DNA of 47,975 bases from CBETVX01 sp965539935 (GCA_965539935.1 CBETVX010000021.1:1-47975), one strand, 5' to 3'; shown: positions 15,559 to 23,866, counted from the stretch's first letter. A program made the numbers and translations. Notes: a model not told the origin generated them from the letters alone.

Positions 15559-16230
15559 ATGAAAATAACGGCATTTAACGGCAGCCCTAGTGGTGAAAAA
15601 AGTAATACAAATGTTATTGTTGAAGCATTTTTACAGGGAGCAAGACGTGGTGGGGCTGAAACTGAAAATGTATTTTTAGTTGAAAAAAATATTGAATATT
15701 GTAAAGGCTGTTTTACTTGTTGGTTTAAAACACCTGGGAAATGTGTATTTAATGATGACATGGAGGAACTATTAAATAAATATAAAAACTCTGATATAGT
15801 GTGTTTTGCAACCCCTGTATATACTTGGAATATGACAGCAATCATGAAGAATTTTGCAGATAGACTGATACCTTTAAAAAGTCCAATCATAGTACAGCAA
15901 AATGGAAACTTTGATCTTGAGGAAAGTATTCCTAAAACACAACAATTTATAGTTATATCAAATAGTGGTTTTCCTGGAAATAATAATTTTGAAACTATGA
16001 AGGAAGTAGTTAAATATTGTAACCCCATTTTAGAAATCTATAGAAATTGTGGAAAATTGCTTAGGAGTAAAGATGAAAGGATTAAAGGGATTATAGAGGA
16101 CTATCTAAAATATGTAGAGCAGGCAGGATATGAAATTGTAACTGAAGGCAAAATTTCTTATGAGACAAAAGACAATTTAGAAAAAGAGTTAATCTCAGTA
16201 GATGAGTATATAAAGTTACTGGGAATGTAG
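15559..16230 (+). CDS. NADPH-dependent FMN reductase / iron-sulfur flavoprotein family
   Basis: The 223-residue protein is a flavodoxin-fold enzyme. The FMN phosphate loop is FNGSPSGEKSNTN at the N-terminus, followed by ENIEYCKGCFTCW-type cysteines (EYCKGCFTCWFKTPGKC) as in iron-sulfur flavoproteins, and TPVYTWNMTAIMKNFADRL for flavin contact. Such proteins move electrons in redox stress of anaerobes. It follows the HTH-desulfoferrodoxin gene closely, suggesting that its expression is under that regulator. GGAAGGA lies 7 bases upstream of the start. No terminator is clear after it. Confidence 0.85.
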   Translation: MKITAFNGSPSGEKSNTNVIVEAFLQGARRGGAETENVFLVEKNIEYCKGCFTCWFKTPGKCVFNDDMEELLNKYKNSDIVCFATPVYTWNMTAIMKNFADRLIPLKSPIIVQQNGNFDLEESIPKTQQFIVISNSGFPGNNNFETMKEVVKYCNPILEIYRNCGKLLRSKDERIKGIIEDYLKYVEQAGYEIVTEGKISYETKDNLEKELISVDEYIKLLGM

Positions 16231-16328
16231 AAGAGGTCAAAAATAATACTTTTGCATAAACCATGGAAATATATCCTATAATAGTTAAAGTGGTATTTTG
16301 GGATATTTAAGATAGTAGCAAAAACCAA

Positions 16329-16358
16329 TTGATTTTAACAACATGTTTATGATAGAAT
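16329..16358 (+). promoter_or_regulatory. Possible promoter of the glycine riboswitch transcript
   Basis: TTGATT at 16329-16334 and TAGAAT at 16353-16358 are 18 bases apart. Transcription from here would begin about 20 bases before the aptamer. Confidence 0.4.
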
Positions 16359-16386
16359 CAATCTATAAAACTTAATATTCTGTATG

Positions 16387-16502
16387 AAGGTAGTGGAAGT
16401 ACTAGTTACAACCGTTACTGGACAGGCCTCTGGAGAGACTCAAAGGAGCACCGAAGGGGAAAGCCAAGATTTTGGTGAAACTCTCAGGTAAAAGGACAGA
16501 GT
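16387..16502 (+). ncRNA. Glycine riboswitch aptamer
   Basis: The conserved glycine aptamer signatures appear in order: CTCTGGAGAG (16428-16437), GAGCACCGAAGGGG (16446-16459), GGTGAAACTCTCAGGTAAAA and GGACAGAG (16494-16501). CTCTG at 16428-16432 pairs with CAGAG at 16497-16501 to close P1. The 40 bases upstream (GAAGGTAGTGG...TTACTGGACAGG) resemble the remains of a partner aptamer, so this is probably a single aptamer with a ghost partner rather than a full tandem. An intrinsic terminator follows at 16595. Confidence 0.9.
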
Positions 16503-16594
16503 AAATTTATATAATCTAAGATGATTATATGGCTTTGACTATTTATATAAAGTCTAAATCATATTTAATCACTTTTGATTTATATTTATCTACC

Positions 16595-16631
16595 AGAGAC
16601 TATATCCTATTGATCTAGTCTCTTTTATTTT
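16595..16631 (+). terminator. Expression-platform terminator of the glycine riboswitch
   Basis: AGAGACTA (16595-16602) pairs with TAGTCTCT (16616-16623) and is followed by TTTATTTTT. It lies between the aptamer and the ACT-domain gene, so glycine binding probably decides readthrough into the two genes downstream. Confidence 0.8.
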
Positions 16632-16677
16632 TCAAATTTATTTTAAAAATATTACTAAATGAGGAGGAAAAGATAAA

Positions 16678-16947
16678 GTGAATGCAGTTATTACAGTTAT
16701 AGGAAAGGATACCATAGGTATTATTGCAGAAATTACTACTATTTTGGCTAAGAACCATATTAATATTTTAGATATAAGTCAAACTATCTTACAGGATTAT
16801 TTCACTATGATAATGATTGTAGACTTAAAAAAATCCCAAAAGACAGTTAAGGAGCTAAAGAATGAGCTTGATATAGCAGGGGAAAGGGTGGGAGTTAAGA
16901 TAAAAATACAGCATGAAGATATATTTAATGCCATGCATAAAATTTAA
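16678..16947 (+). CDS. ACT domain protein, UPF0237 family
   Basis: This 89-residue protein is a single ACT domain (NAVITVIGKDTIGIIAEITTILAKNHINILDISQTIL) of the UPF0237 family. Its GcvR-like sequence suggests binding of an amino acid. It is nearly always next to a DUF711/UPF0210 gene, as here, 17 bases upstream of it. The glycine riboswitch upstream implies glycine as signal or substrate of the pair. The start is GTG at 16678, with GAGGAGGA about 9 bases upstream. Confidence 0.9.
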   Translation: MNAVITVIGKDTIGIIAEITTILAKNHINILDISQTILQDYFTMIMIVDLKKSQKTVKELKNELDIAGERVGVKIKIQHEDIFNAMHKI

Positions 16948-16964
16948 TATTAGGAGATGAAAAT

Positions 16965-18323
16965 ATGACTAAGTTTAATAATATTTTGGAAACTATTAAG
17001 ATGATTGAAAAAGAAAAGCTTGATATTAGAACAATAACTATGGGCATATCGCTACTAGATTGTTGTGATTCTGACGGAAAAAAGGCAAGAAAAAAGATAT
17101 ATGATAAGATAACGAAATATGCTGAAAAGTTAGTTGAGGTAGGAGAAAGTATTGAGACTAAATATGGAATTCCTATCATAAATAAAAGGATATCAGTAAC
17201 TCCCATCTCTTTAGTTGCAGGAGCAAGCAATGATAATGATTATGTAGAGTTTGCAAAAACCCTTGATGAAGCAGCAAAAACAGTAGGGGTTAATTTTATA
17301 GGTGGATTTTCAGCCCTTGTTCAGAAGGGCTATTCAAAGGGAGATAAAATATTACTGGAGTCAATACCAGAAGCCCTGGCTTCAACTGAAAGAGTGTGCT
17401 CATCAGTAAATATTGGGGACACTAAGGCTGGAATAAATATGGATGCAGTAAAAGATATGGGGAGTATAATTAGAAAAACAGCTTATTTAACAAGAGACCA
17501 TAATAGTATAGGTTGTGCAAAGCTTGTAGTTTTCGCAAATGCAGTTGAAGACAATCCTTTTATGGCAGGTGCATTTCATGGAGTGGGAGAGGCAGAATGC
17601 ATAATAAATGTGGGAGTGAGTGGACCAGGTGTTGTAAAATCAGCCCTTGAAAAGATAAAGGGAGAGAGCTTTGATGTTGTTTCAGAAACAATAAAGAAAA
17701 CTGCATTTAAAATAACAAGGGCTGGACAGTTAGTTGCTAGAGAAGCTTCAAGGATGCTTAATGTTCCATTTGGAATACTTGATCTATCCCTTGCCCCTAC
17801 ACCTGCTGTGGGAGATAGTGTAGCAAGGATTTTAGAGGAAATGGGAATTGAAAGCTGTGGAGCCCATGGAACCACAGCAGCCTTGGCACTTTTAAATGAT
17901 GCAGTTAAAAAAGGAGGCATTATGGCCTCATCCCATGTAGGAGGATTAAGTGGAGCATTTATTCCAGTAAGTGAAGATGAAGGAATGATAAATGCTGTAA
18001 GGACAGGCTCTTTAAACTTAGAAAAATTAGAAGCTATGACATGTGTTTGTTCCGTAGGACTAGACATGATAGCAATACCTGGAGATACCCCACAATCTAC
18101 AATATCAGCAATTATAGCCGACGAAGCAGCAATTGGAGTAATAAATCATAAGACTACTGCAGTGAGAGTAATACCCGTTTATGGAAAAGGAATTGGAGAC
18201 GAAGTTGAATTCGGTGGACTTCTAGGGAGAGCTCCCGTTATGGCTGTAAGTAAATTTTCAAGTTGTGATTTTGTAAATAGAGGAGGAAGAATCCCAGCAC
18301 CAATCCATAGTTTTAAAAATTAG
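16965..18323 (+). CDS. PFL-like DUF711 (UPF0210) family protein
   Basis: This 452-residue protein is full length for UPF0210, whose fold is like pyruvate formate-lyase but whose reaction is unknown. Recognisable segments are ETIKMIEKEKLDIRTITMGI near the start, RISVTPISLVAGAS, CSSVNIGDTKAGINMDAV, VFANAVEDNPFMAGAFHG and GLLGRAPVM near the end. I see no classical RVSGY glycyl-radical motif, so radical chemistry should not be assumed. It is cotranscribed with the ACT protein from the glycine riboswitch leader, which points to amino-acid (glycine) metabolism. AGGAGATG lies 7 bases upstream. The bidirectional terminator at 18396 follows. Confidence 0.9.
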   Translation: MTKFNNILETIKMIEKEKLDIRTITMGISLLDCCDSDGKKARKKIYDKITKYAEKLVEVGESIETKYGIPIINKRISVTPISLVAGASNDNDYVEFAKTLDEAAKTVGVNFIGGFSALVQKGYSKGDKILLESIPEALASTERVCSSVNIGDTKAGINMDAVKDMGSIIRKTAYLTRDHNSIGCAKLVVFANAVEDNPFMAGAFHGVGEAECIINVGVSGPGVVKSALEKIKGESFDVVSETIKKTAFKITRAGQLVAREASRMLNVPFGILDLSLAPTPAVGDSVARILEEMGIESCGAHGTTAALALLNDAVKKGGIMASSHVGGLSGAFIPVSEDEGMINAVRTGSLNLEKLEAMTCVCSVGLDMIAIPGDTPQSTISAIIADEAAIGVINHKTTAVRVIPVYGKGIGDEVEFGGLLGRAPVMAVSKFSSCDFVNRGGRIPAPIHSFKN

Positions 18324-18395
18324 TTTAGCATGATAAGAAGCACTATTAAATACATGATAGTAGCTTAGAAAGATTTTAAATTAGTACTAAAAATA

Positions 18396-18442
18396 ATAGG
18401 TGTAGACTAAACTATATAAGGTTCAGTCTACACCTATATTTT
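18396..18442. terminator. Bidirectional terminator between DUF711 gene and aspartate kinase
   Basis: ATAGGTGTAGACT (18396-18408) pairs with AGTCTACACCTAT (18425-18437), with T runs on both sides. The right arm includes the stop codon of the aspartate kinase. Confidence 0.85.
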
Positions 18443-19757
18443 TATTAATAAAGGCATAATATATTGCCTTAATAGCTTTTTCAAAATCTTTATTTTCAAC
18501 TCCAATTATAATATTTATTTCACTTGAACCTTGATCAATCATGCGGACATTAACATTGGCATTAGCAACGGCAGTAAAAAGTTTGGCAGCAACACCTGGA
18601 GTATAAGCCATTCCATGTCCAACTGTAGCAATAAGTGCTATATTTTCATATATTTCTATGGAATCTGGTTTGCATTGTTCATTTATTTCACTTACAATTT
18701 TATCAATTTTCTTTTCTAATTTTGAGCTCTGTATAATTATTGATATGTTGTCTATGCCAGAAGGCAAATGCTCAAAGTTTACATTATTTGTTTCTAAAAT
18801 AGTAAGAATCTTTCGTACAAAACCTATATCAGCCTTCATGAGATTTTTTTGAATTGCAATAACGGTAAAATCCTTTCGACCGGCAATACCAGTTATACTT
18901 CTTTTTTTAATATTAGGAACATTTCTATTAAAAATAATTGTACCGGTATTCTTAGGGTCATTAGTATTTCTTATATTTACCGGTATTCCAGCTTCACGTA
19001 CAGGGAAAATAGCATCTTCGTGTAAGACTTTAGCACCCATATAAGAAAGTTCCCGTAACTCATCATAGGTGATCCTCTCAATTTTTTTTGGATTATCTAT
19101 TATACTTGGATCAGCCATAAGAAAACCAGAAACATCTGTCCAGTTTTCATATACCTTTGCTTTAACGGCTTGAGCAATTATTGCTCCAGTAATATCAGAA
19201 CCTCCCCTTGGAAATGTTTTAATTTTATTATTAGGCGTACTACCGTAAAAACCAGGGATTATAGCATATTCATGTTTTTTTAACCTTTCAGCAACAGAGA
19301 TTTGGGTCTTTTTCACATTAAAAGAGCCATATTCGTCAAAGCATATAATTTCCGATGGGTCTATAAAGTCATATCCTAAAAGCTCAGCTAAGATAAGGCC
19401 GTTTAAATATTCTCCACGACTCACAATATAATCAAGAGATGCTTTATTATTTATTTTTTCTTTTATTACATCAAAATAATAATTAATATCTATTGACAAT
19501 TCTAGTTCATCTGCAATGCTTATAAATCGATTTTTAATAATATCAAATAATTCGTTGTATGGAACAGAATACTTAACATGGGCATGGCATAGATATAATA
19601 AATCAGTAATTTTATTGTCACCTTCATGTACTTTACCGGGGGCAGACACTACAACATAACGAATTTCTTTGTCTGATAAGATAATATCCTTAACTTTTTT
19701 TATCTGCTCTGCATTTGCAAGGGATGATCCGCCAAATTTTGCTACTTTAATGCTCAT
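18423..19757 (-). CDS. Aspartate kinase (monofunctional, ACT-regulated)
   Basis: The 444-residue protein phosphorylates aspartate as the first step towards lysine, threonine and methionine. The kinase domain shows KFGGSSLANAEQI at the N-terminus, VVVSAPGK, SRGEYLNGLILAELL, PRGGSDITGAIIAQ and WTDVSGFLMADP. Two C-terminal ACT domains follow (FTVIAIQKNLM, ALIATVGHGMAYTPGVAAKLF, EINIIIGV) and should bind an inhibiting amino acid. The length fits the YclM/AKIII type. GGGGAGAG lies 8 bases before ATG 19757. No lysine or threonine riboswitch or T-box is visible in the short leader. It converges on the DUF711 gene. Confidence 0.92.
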   Translation of the reverse strand: MSIKVAKFGGSSLANAEQIKKVKDIILSDKEIRYVVVSAPGKVHEGDNKITDLLYLCHAHVKYSVPYNELFDIIKNRFISIADELELSIDINYYFDVIKEKINNKASLDYIVSRGEYLNGLILAELLGYDFIDPSEIICFDEYGSFNVKKTQISVAERLKKHEYAIIPGFYGSTPNNKIKTFPRGGSDITGAIIAQAVKAKVYENWTDVSGFLMADPSIIDNPKKIERITYDELRELSYMGAKVLHEDAIFPVREAGIPVNIRNTNDPKNTGTIIFNRNVPNIKKRSITGIAGRKDFTVIAIQKNLMKADIGFVRKILTILETNNVNFEHLPSGIDNISIIIQSSKLEKKIDKIVSEINEQCKPDSIEIYENIALIATVGHGMAYTPGVAAKLFTAVANANVNVRMIDQGSSEINIIIGVENKDFEKAIKAIYYAFINKNIGVD

Positions 19758-19905
19758 TTTTACTCTCCCCTTAATTTATTAGTATACACTTAGTTTCATA
19801 AATATAAAATTATTATTGAAGCTATTATATAATAAAATGACCAGATTTCAATATTTTTTTAAAAAGGATAAAAGCAATTTAACTTTTTAACCGTGCCCCA
19901 AAAAT

Positions 19906-19954
19906 TAATAAATCCAGTAGAGTCAGTGTATTCTAACTGCTACTGGATTTATTA
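19906..19954 (-). terminator. Terminator of the lipoprotein gene
   Basis: TAATAAATCCAGTAG and CTACTGGATTTATTA form a perfect 15-bp stem (19906-19920 with 19940-19954). A T run follows on the minus strand (TTTTTGG), so it ends the lipoprotein transcript. Confidence 0.8.
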
Positions 19955-20011
19955 TGTTAAATATAAATATAAAATATTTTGAGAAAATGTACTTTAAAGT
20001 ATCAGTATTTA

Positions 20012-20584
20012 CTATTGTACTTCAGTAACACCAGTTACAGTAGCATCTTCAATAGTAAAGGAATCTTTGTATTCTTCACTAGCAAAGTAGATATTACCTT
20101 CAACATCGGCACCTTTTAGATTAAAACCATTTGCTTCAACGTAAATGTCACCAACAAAAGTACCATTTTGAATTCTAGCGTTAGGACTCTTAATAGTTAA
20201 CTTAGGAGCAGTTAAAGTATATTCTGCGGTTACATTATGGTCTTCATCTTGTGCATACAGAGCTATTTTACGATATAAATCATTAGCTGGGTCATCCTTG
20301 TCGTGGAATTCACCCTCTAATACTAATTCTTCATCAGTAGTTATATCATTAAGTACAGCTATGATCCAAGTACCATTTTCGCTAATAGCTTTGGCAAAAT
20401 CATCAGCATTATCTACTATTGAAGCTGTTGTTACATCGTCAACTGGTTCTTCAGTTGAAGGCTCTTCAACTGATGGCTCTTCAGTAGCTGGATCCTCAGT
20501 AGCTGGTGGTTCATTATTTGTACATCCAGCAATTAATGTTAGTACTAACATTAATATTAAACTTAAACTTAAAAACTTTTTCAT
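20012..20584 (-). CDS. Putative secreted lipoprotein of unknown function
   Basis: This 190-residue protein has a lipoprotein signal (MKKFLSLSLILMLVLTLIAGC) with Cys at residue 21 as the lipidation site. A low-complexity spacer of repeated E-x-P units (TEDPATEEPSVEEP) follows, then a domain of about 130 residues rich in short beta strands (TWIIAVLNDITTDEELVLEG, PKLTIKSPNARIQNGTFVGD, GFNLKGADVEGNIYFASEE) that looks like a right-handed beta-helix or carbohydrate-type fold. I do not recognise a named family. GGAGGGC lies 8 bases before ATG 20584; an in-frame ATG 42 bases upstream would disturb the signal peptide. Confidence 0.75.
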   Translation of the reverse strand: MKKFLSLSLILMLVLTLIAGCTNNEPPATEDPATEEPSVEEPSTEEPVDDVTTASIVDNADDFAKAISENGTWIIAVLNDITTDEELVLEGEFHDKDDPANDLYRKIALYAQDEDHNVTAEYTLTAPKLTIKSPNARIQNGTFVGDIYVEANGFNLKGADVEGNIYFASEEYKDSFTIEDATVTGVTEVQ

Positions 20585-21230
20585 AATAATTATGCCCTCC
20601 CTCAAATGTACAATATTTATTATCAAACAAGCAAATAATATATAGTCATACTACATTAAGATTTAATATAAACTTCATTGAAAAAATGAAAACGGCTATA
20701 TTCTTTCAATGAAACTCATTAAATTTTAAAGTAGCATTACTATAAGCTTGTCTAATAATCTAATAAATAACAGACATTTTTACACTATATCATATAAAGT
20801 ACAATATATCAATAATAAATAGTCTTGTTAAAAAATAGAAAAAACAGTATATGACTACAATGATACATAGACCATTTACTTATATAGTGCATGTAGGTAT
20901 CGTAGATAAAAAATCAAATAAGTATGAAGTCTTTATTTATACTTATATATAATATTCCCATTTAAATAATGTCATATTATATTTTGTTGAAGTATTACTT
21001 AAGAAAAAAATATAGTATGGCATGATACTAGTTAATATAATCTAAGGTTTTATAATATTGTTTCTAAAAGAAAAAGATAATATACACTTTTTTACTATAA
21101 TTATATATTACTCAAGGTGATATCAAGGTAGGAAGAAAAAGCTCAAAAAAGAAGGATTTTCAGTTAGCAACATGGAATATTTCAGGTAGATAAATTATTT
21201 ACATAAAAAGATAGAGATGGAGGATTGATG
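20585..21230. other. 646-bp AT-rich intergenic region
   Basis: No gene is seen. TTCATTGAAA at 20674-20683 is inverted at 20704-20713 around 20 bases and could be an operator or a small hairpin near the divergent start of the lipoprotein gene. The rest is AT-rich with broken frames. GGAGG at 21219 belongs to the next gene. Confidence 0.5.
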
Positions 21231-21701
21231 ATGGCTATAGAAAAAGTAAGGGAATATTTTAAAAAATTGAACATAGAAGATAGAATACTTGAATTTGACG
21301 TTTCAAGTGCAACGGTTGAATTGGCTGCAAAGGCAGTAGGATGTGAACCTAAAAGGATAGCAAAGACATTATCCTTTAAGATAGATGATAAAGCTATTTT
21401 AATTGTAGTGGCAGGTGATGCAAAAGTTGACAACCGAAAATATAAATCACAATTTTCCAAGAAGGCAAAAATGCTTACTCCAGATGAAGTAATTGATTTA
21501 GTAGGACATGCTATTGGCGGTGTGTGCCCATTTGGTATTAATGATGGAGTTGCTGTTTATCTTGACGAGTCCCTAAAACGATTTGAAACAGTATTTCCAG
21601 CTTGTGGAAGTAGCAATAGTGCAATTGAAATGACAATAGAAGAGCTTGAAAAATATTCAAATTATTCTTCATGGGTTGATGTATGTAAAGATTGGCAATA
21701 A
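21231..21701 (+). CDS. YbaK/EbsC family aminoacyl-tRNA deacylase
   Basis: This 156-residue protein matches the YbaK/ProX tRNA-editing fold. Family features are STATVELAAKAVGCEP-like (SSATVELAAKAVGCEPKRIAK), FKIDDKAILIVVAGD, DNRKYKSQF and the GHAIGGVCPFGIND loop that lines the active site. Members hydrolyse mischarged aminoacyl-tRNAs such as Cys-tRNA-Pro or Ala-tRNA-Pro; which one cannot be told here. GGAGG at 21219-21223 is 7 bases before ATG 21231; ATG 21228 is only 4 bases away and less likely. The gene appears to stand alone, with a GNAT relic directly downstream. Confidence 0.9.
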   Translation: MAIEKVREYFKKLNIEDRILEFDVSSATVELAAKAVGCEPKRIAKTLSFKIDDKAILIVVAGDAKVDNRKYKSQFSKKAKMLTPDEVIDLVGHAIGGVCPFGINDGVAVYLDESLKRFETVFPACGSSNSAIEMTIEELEKYSNYSSWVDVCKDWQ

Positions 21702-21705
21702 AAGT

Positions 21706-21819
21706 AACTTCCAATTTAATCAGGTTGGATGGAATGATAAAACTAAAGATGTGAATATAGTAAAAGACATGGTAGAAAATTCTCAAATAGTAGTTACTGC
21801 ATGGTATGATATTAAATAG
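21706..21819 (+). pseudogene. N-terminal relic of a GNAT acetyltransferase
   Basis: A frame without a start reads NFQFNQVGWNDKTKD, VNIVKDMVENSQIVVTAWYD and then a stop at 21817. This matches the N-terminal pattern of small GNAT enzymes (LYxxVGWN...ALxNSxxVVxAYDGxKL), like the intact gene at 23863 in this window. The acetyl-CoA binding part is missing, and no ribosome binding site exists. I take it as a decayed fragment. Confidence 0.4.
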
Positions 21820-21943
21820 TAGACAGATATACTAAAGGCAAGCATAAAAATTAAGGATTTTATAGAAATTTAAGTTTCAAGGATGGTCCAATATCATTAG
21901 TTTATAAATACAAAGAATAAGATGAAAAACCATAAGAAGAGAA

Positions 21944-21988
21944 TTAGGGTTGAAAAGTAGAATAAATAATTCAGCTTTCCAACCCTAA
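21944..21988. repeat. Inverted repeat related to the one at 32878, probable terminator of yhdH
   Basis: TTAGGGTTGAAAAG is followed 14 bases on by CTTTCCAACCCTAA, a 14-base stem with one mismatch. It shares GGTTGAAAAGT and the inner AATAAATAATTCA pattern with 32886-32930, so it belongs to a second repeat family. It ends 20 bases from the yhdH stop and may terminate that gene. Confidence 0.55.
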
Positions 21989-22008
21989 CTTTTGACTGTC
22001 TACCGGTT

Positions 22009-23010
22009 CTATAATTCAAGATTAACTATAGTTCTGCCTTTATGTTTTCCTGCCAAGATCATATCTATTCTTTCATTTAAACCTTCCAAAGAAACCTCAG
22101 CTACATTGTCATTTATACTATTAGATTTCCATTCAGAGGATAATTTATCCCAAATCTTAAGTCTGATATCCATAGGGCACTGAACGGAGTCTACTCCCAA
22201 TAGTGTTACTCCTCTTAGTATGAAGGGGTATACTGATGTTGAAAATTCATGGGATGCTACATTTCCACAGCAGGTCACACTACCACCGTATTTAGTTGAT
22301 TTAATTGCTGTAGCTAGCATATTTCCACCGACAGTATCTATTACCCCAGCCCATCTACCCTTTAAAAGAGCTTTGCCAGAATCGTCATCGACTTCTCTCC
22401 TATTAATTATATCCTTTGCTCCGATTTTTAGTAGTAGTTCTTTTTCTTGGGTCTTTCCAGTGGCAGCAATTACATTGTAGCCAATTTTACTTAATATAGA
22501 AATGGCGATACCACCTACTCCTCCAGTTGCGCCAGTTACTAATATATCTCCATCATCAGGTTTAACACCTGAGTTTACCAATTTATATACTGATAGTGCA
22601 GCAGTAAATCCAGCTGTACCATATATCATACTATCCCTTAGTGAGAGGTTCTCAGGAAGCTTCACAACCCACTCAGCAGGAACGCGAATGTATTCCCCAT
22701 AACCTCCTGGTGTGTTCATACCTAAATCATATCCTGTCACAATAACTTTATCTCCAACTTTAAAATCAGTGTTACTGCTTTCTGCCACAATTCCTGCAGC
22801 GTCAATTCCAGGTGTGTGTGGGTAGTTTCTAGTTACACCTCTATTTCCAATGGCAGAAAGAGCGTCTTTATAGTTCAGTGAAGAATACTTTACATTTATT
22901 AGTACGTCTCCTTCTGGAAGATTAGTGATATTTCTAGTTACAATTTCTCTTTTAAACTCTTTTGTTTCTGTTTCTGACACTAACATTGCTTTAAATGTTT
23001 TATCAATCAT
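22009..23010 (-). CDS. YhdH/YhfP family quinone oxidoreductase (acrylyl-CoA reductase-like)
   Basis: This 333-residue MDR-superfamily enzyme has the YhdH signature: KYSSLNYKDALSAIGNRGVTRNYPHTPGIDAAG in the catalytic domain and the NADPH-binding TGATGGVGGIAISILSKIGY. It lacks the zinc-binding cysteines of alcohol dehydrogenases. E. coli YhdH/AcuI reduces acrylyl-CoA to propionyl-CoA, so a role in detoxifying reactive acrylyl species is possible. GGGAGGGG lies upstream of the start. It is divergent from a MarR regulator gene, which probably controls it. Confidence 0.9.
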   Translation of the reverse strand: MIDKTFKAMLVSETETKEFKREIVTRNITNLPEGDVLINVKYSSLNYKDALSAIGNRGVTRNYPHTPGIDAAGIVAESSNTDFKVGDKVIVTGYDLGMNTPGGYGEYIRVPAEWVVKLPENLSLRDSMIYGTAGFTAALSVYKLVNSGVKPDDGDILVTGATGGVGGIAISILSKIGYNVIAATGKTQEKELLLKIGAKDIINRREVDDDSGKALLKGRWAGVIDTVGGNMLATAIKSTKYGGSVTCCGNVASHEFSTSVYPFILRGVTLLGVDSVQCPMDIRLKIWDKLSSEWKSNSINDNVAEVSLEGLNERIDMILAGKHKGRTIVNLEL

Positions 23011-23095
23011 TAAAAAACCCCTCCCTTAAATATAGTTTGATATAAAACTAATTATAATCATGAAAAAAATTTATGTCAAACTGTATTGCTTTAAT

Positions 23096-23124
23096 TTGAT
23101 TGTTAACTTATATAATATTATAAT
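23096..23124 (+). promoter_or_regulatory. Promoter of the marR-type gene
   Basis: TTGATT (23096-23101) and TATAAT (23119-23124) are 17 bases apart. The divergent spacer also has the dyad TAGTTT-GATATA-AAACTA at 23033-23050 close to the yhdH start, a possible operator. Confidence 0.6.
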
Positions 23125-23166
23125 AATAAGTAATTTCAATTATACATAATGAATGGGAGTGTATTT

Positions 23167-23598
23167 ATGAAGGATAAATACATAGTTTATTTTGTAAGTA
23201 AAACTAAGAAAAAAATGATTAACTTCATTGAAAAAAAACTGAAGGAAAAGGGTTTAGATGATTTAGTGCCTTCCTATGGAAATATTCTTACTGTTCTCTA
23301 TGATAATAATGGTAAACTAAGCATGAAAGAAATAGGAAAATTAATTGGGAGGGACAAATCTACCATTACTCCCTTGGTCAATAAGTTGTCAAAATTAGGA
23401 TATGTTATAAAGGAAAAAAGTAAAGAAGATAGAAGAGTTACCTACGTCAAGATAACTGAAAAGGGTAAAGAAATAGAACATAAATTTAAGGAGATTTCAA
23501 AGGAAGTTTATTCAACAGCATATAAAGATTTTACTACGGAAGAAAAAGAACTACTACTAAGATTATTAAAGAAACTAAATAACAACTTTGATTTATAA
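23167..23598 (+). CDS. MarR family transcriptional regulator
   Basis: This 143-residue winged-helix protein has the MarR layout: LSMKEIGKLIGRDKSTITPLVNKL as recognition region, then GYVIKEKSKEDRRVTYVKITEKG as the wing with its DRR motif, flanked by dimerisation helices. It is likely a repressor of the divergent yhdH-type oxidoreductase and of itself. GGGAGTG lies 7 bases before ATG 23167; the ATG at 23149 overlaps that site. Confidence 0.9.
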   Translation: MKDKYIVYFVSKTKKKMINFIEKKLKEKGLDDLVPSYGNILTVLYDNNGKLSMKEIGKLIGRDKSTITPLVNKLSKLGYVIKEKSKEDRRVTYVKITEKGKEIEHKFKEISKEVYSTAYKDFTTEEKELLLRLLKKLNNNFDL

Positions 23599-23722
23599 TT
23601 GACATCTATTAAAAGGAATGGATTTGCAGATGTATTTTAAGGCTTAATTTGTATATAAGTAATAAAATCATTAGATAATAATATTTGTAAGACAAATGAA
23701 TTTCAAAATATGGAGGATATAT

Positions 23723-23866
23723 ATGAAAAGATTAATTGTCTTAATGACAACTATAATATTATTATCTACATCAACCATATATGCCTCTGGAGAAGATTGG
23801 GCTATCGGTGAAAATAGTATATGTAGGGATTGTCCTATAAATATACTAAGGAGGTTTCACAAATGA
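23723..23866 (+). CDS. 47-residue secreted-type peptide overlapping the GNAT gene
   Basis: GGAGG at 23712-23716 precedes ATG 23723 by 6 bases. The product is MKRLIVLMTTIILLSTSTIY then ASGEDWAIGENSICRDCP and INILRRFHK, a classical signal peptide followed by a 26-residue tail with two cysteines. Its stop TGA overlaps the ATG of the GNAT gene (ATGA), which suggests translational coupling. It may be a truncated relic of a larger secreted protein or a real small peptide. I do not recognise a family. Confidence 0.55.
   Translation: MKRLIVLMTTIILLSTSTIYASGEDWAIGENSICRDCPINILRRFHK

Noticed and set aside
15507..16028. Minus-strand open frame of 173 codons
   Set aside because: Antisense to the iron-sulfur flavoprotein, whose motifs are clear on the plus strand.
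17576..18067. Minus-strand open frame of 163 codons
   Set aside because: It is the antisense shadow of the well-supported DUF711 gene; composition and lack of a ribosome binding site fit an artefact.
19758..19905. Search for a lysine riboswitch or T-box before the aspartate kinase
   Set aside because: The spacer is short, AT-rich and lacks any conserved lysine-box or T-box sequence.
20298..20645. Plus-strand Ser/Thr-rich frame of 115 codons with GSS repeats
   Set aside because: The repeats are the antisense of the E-x-P spacer in the lipoprotein gene.
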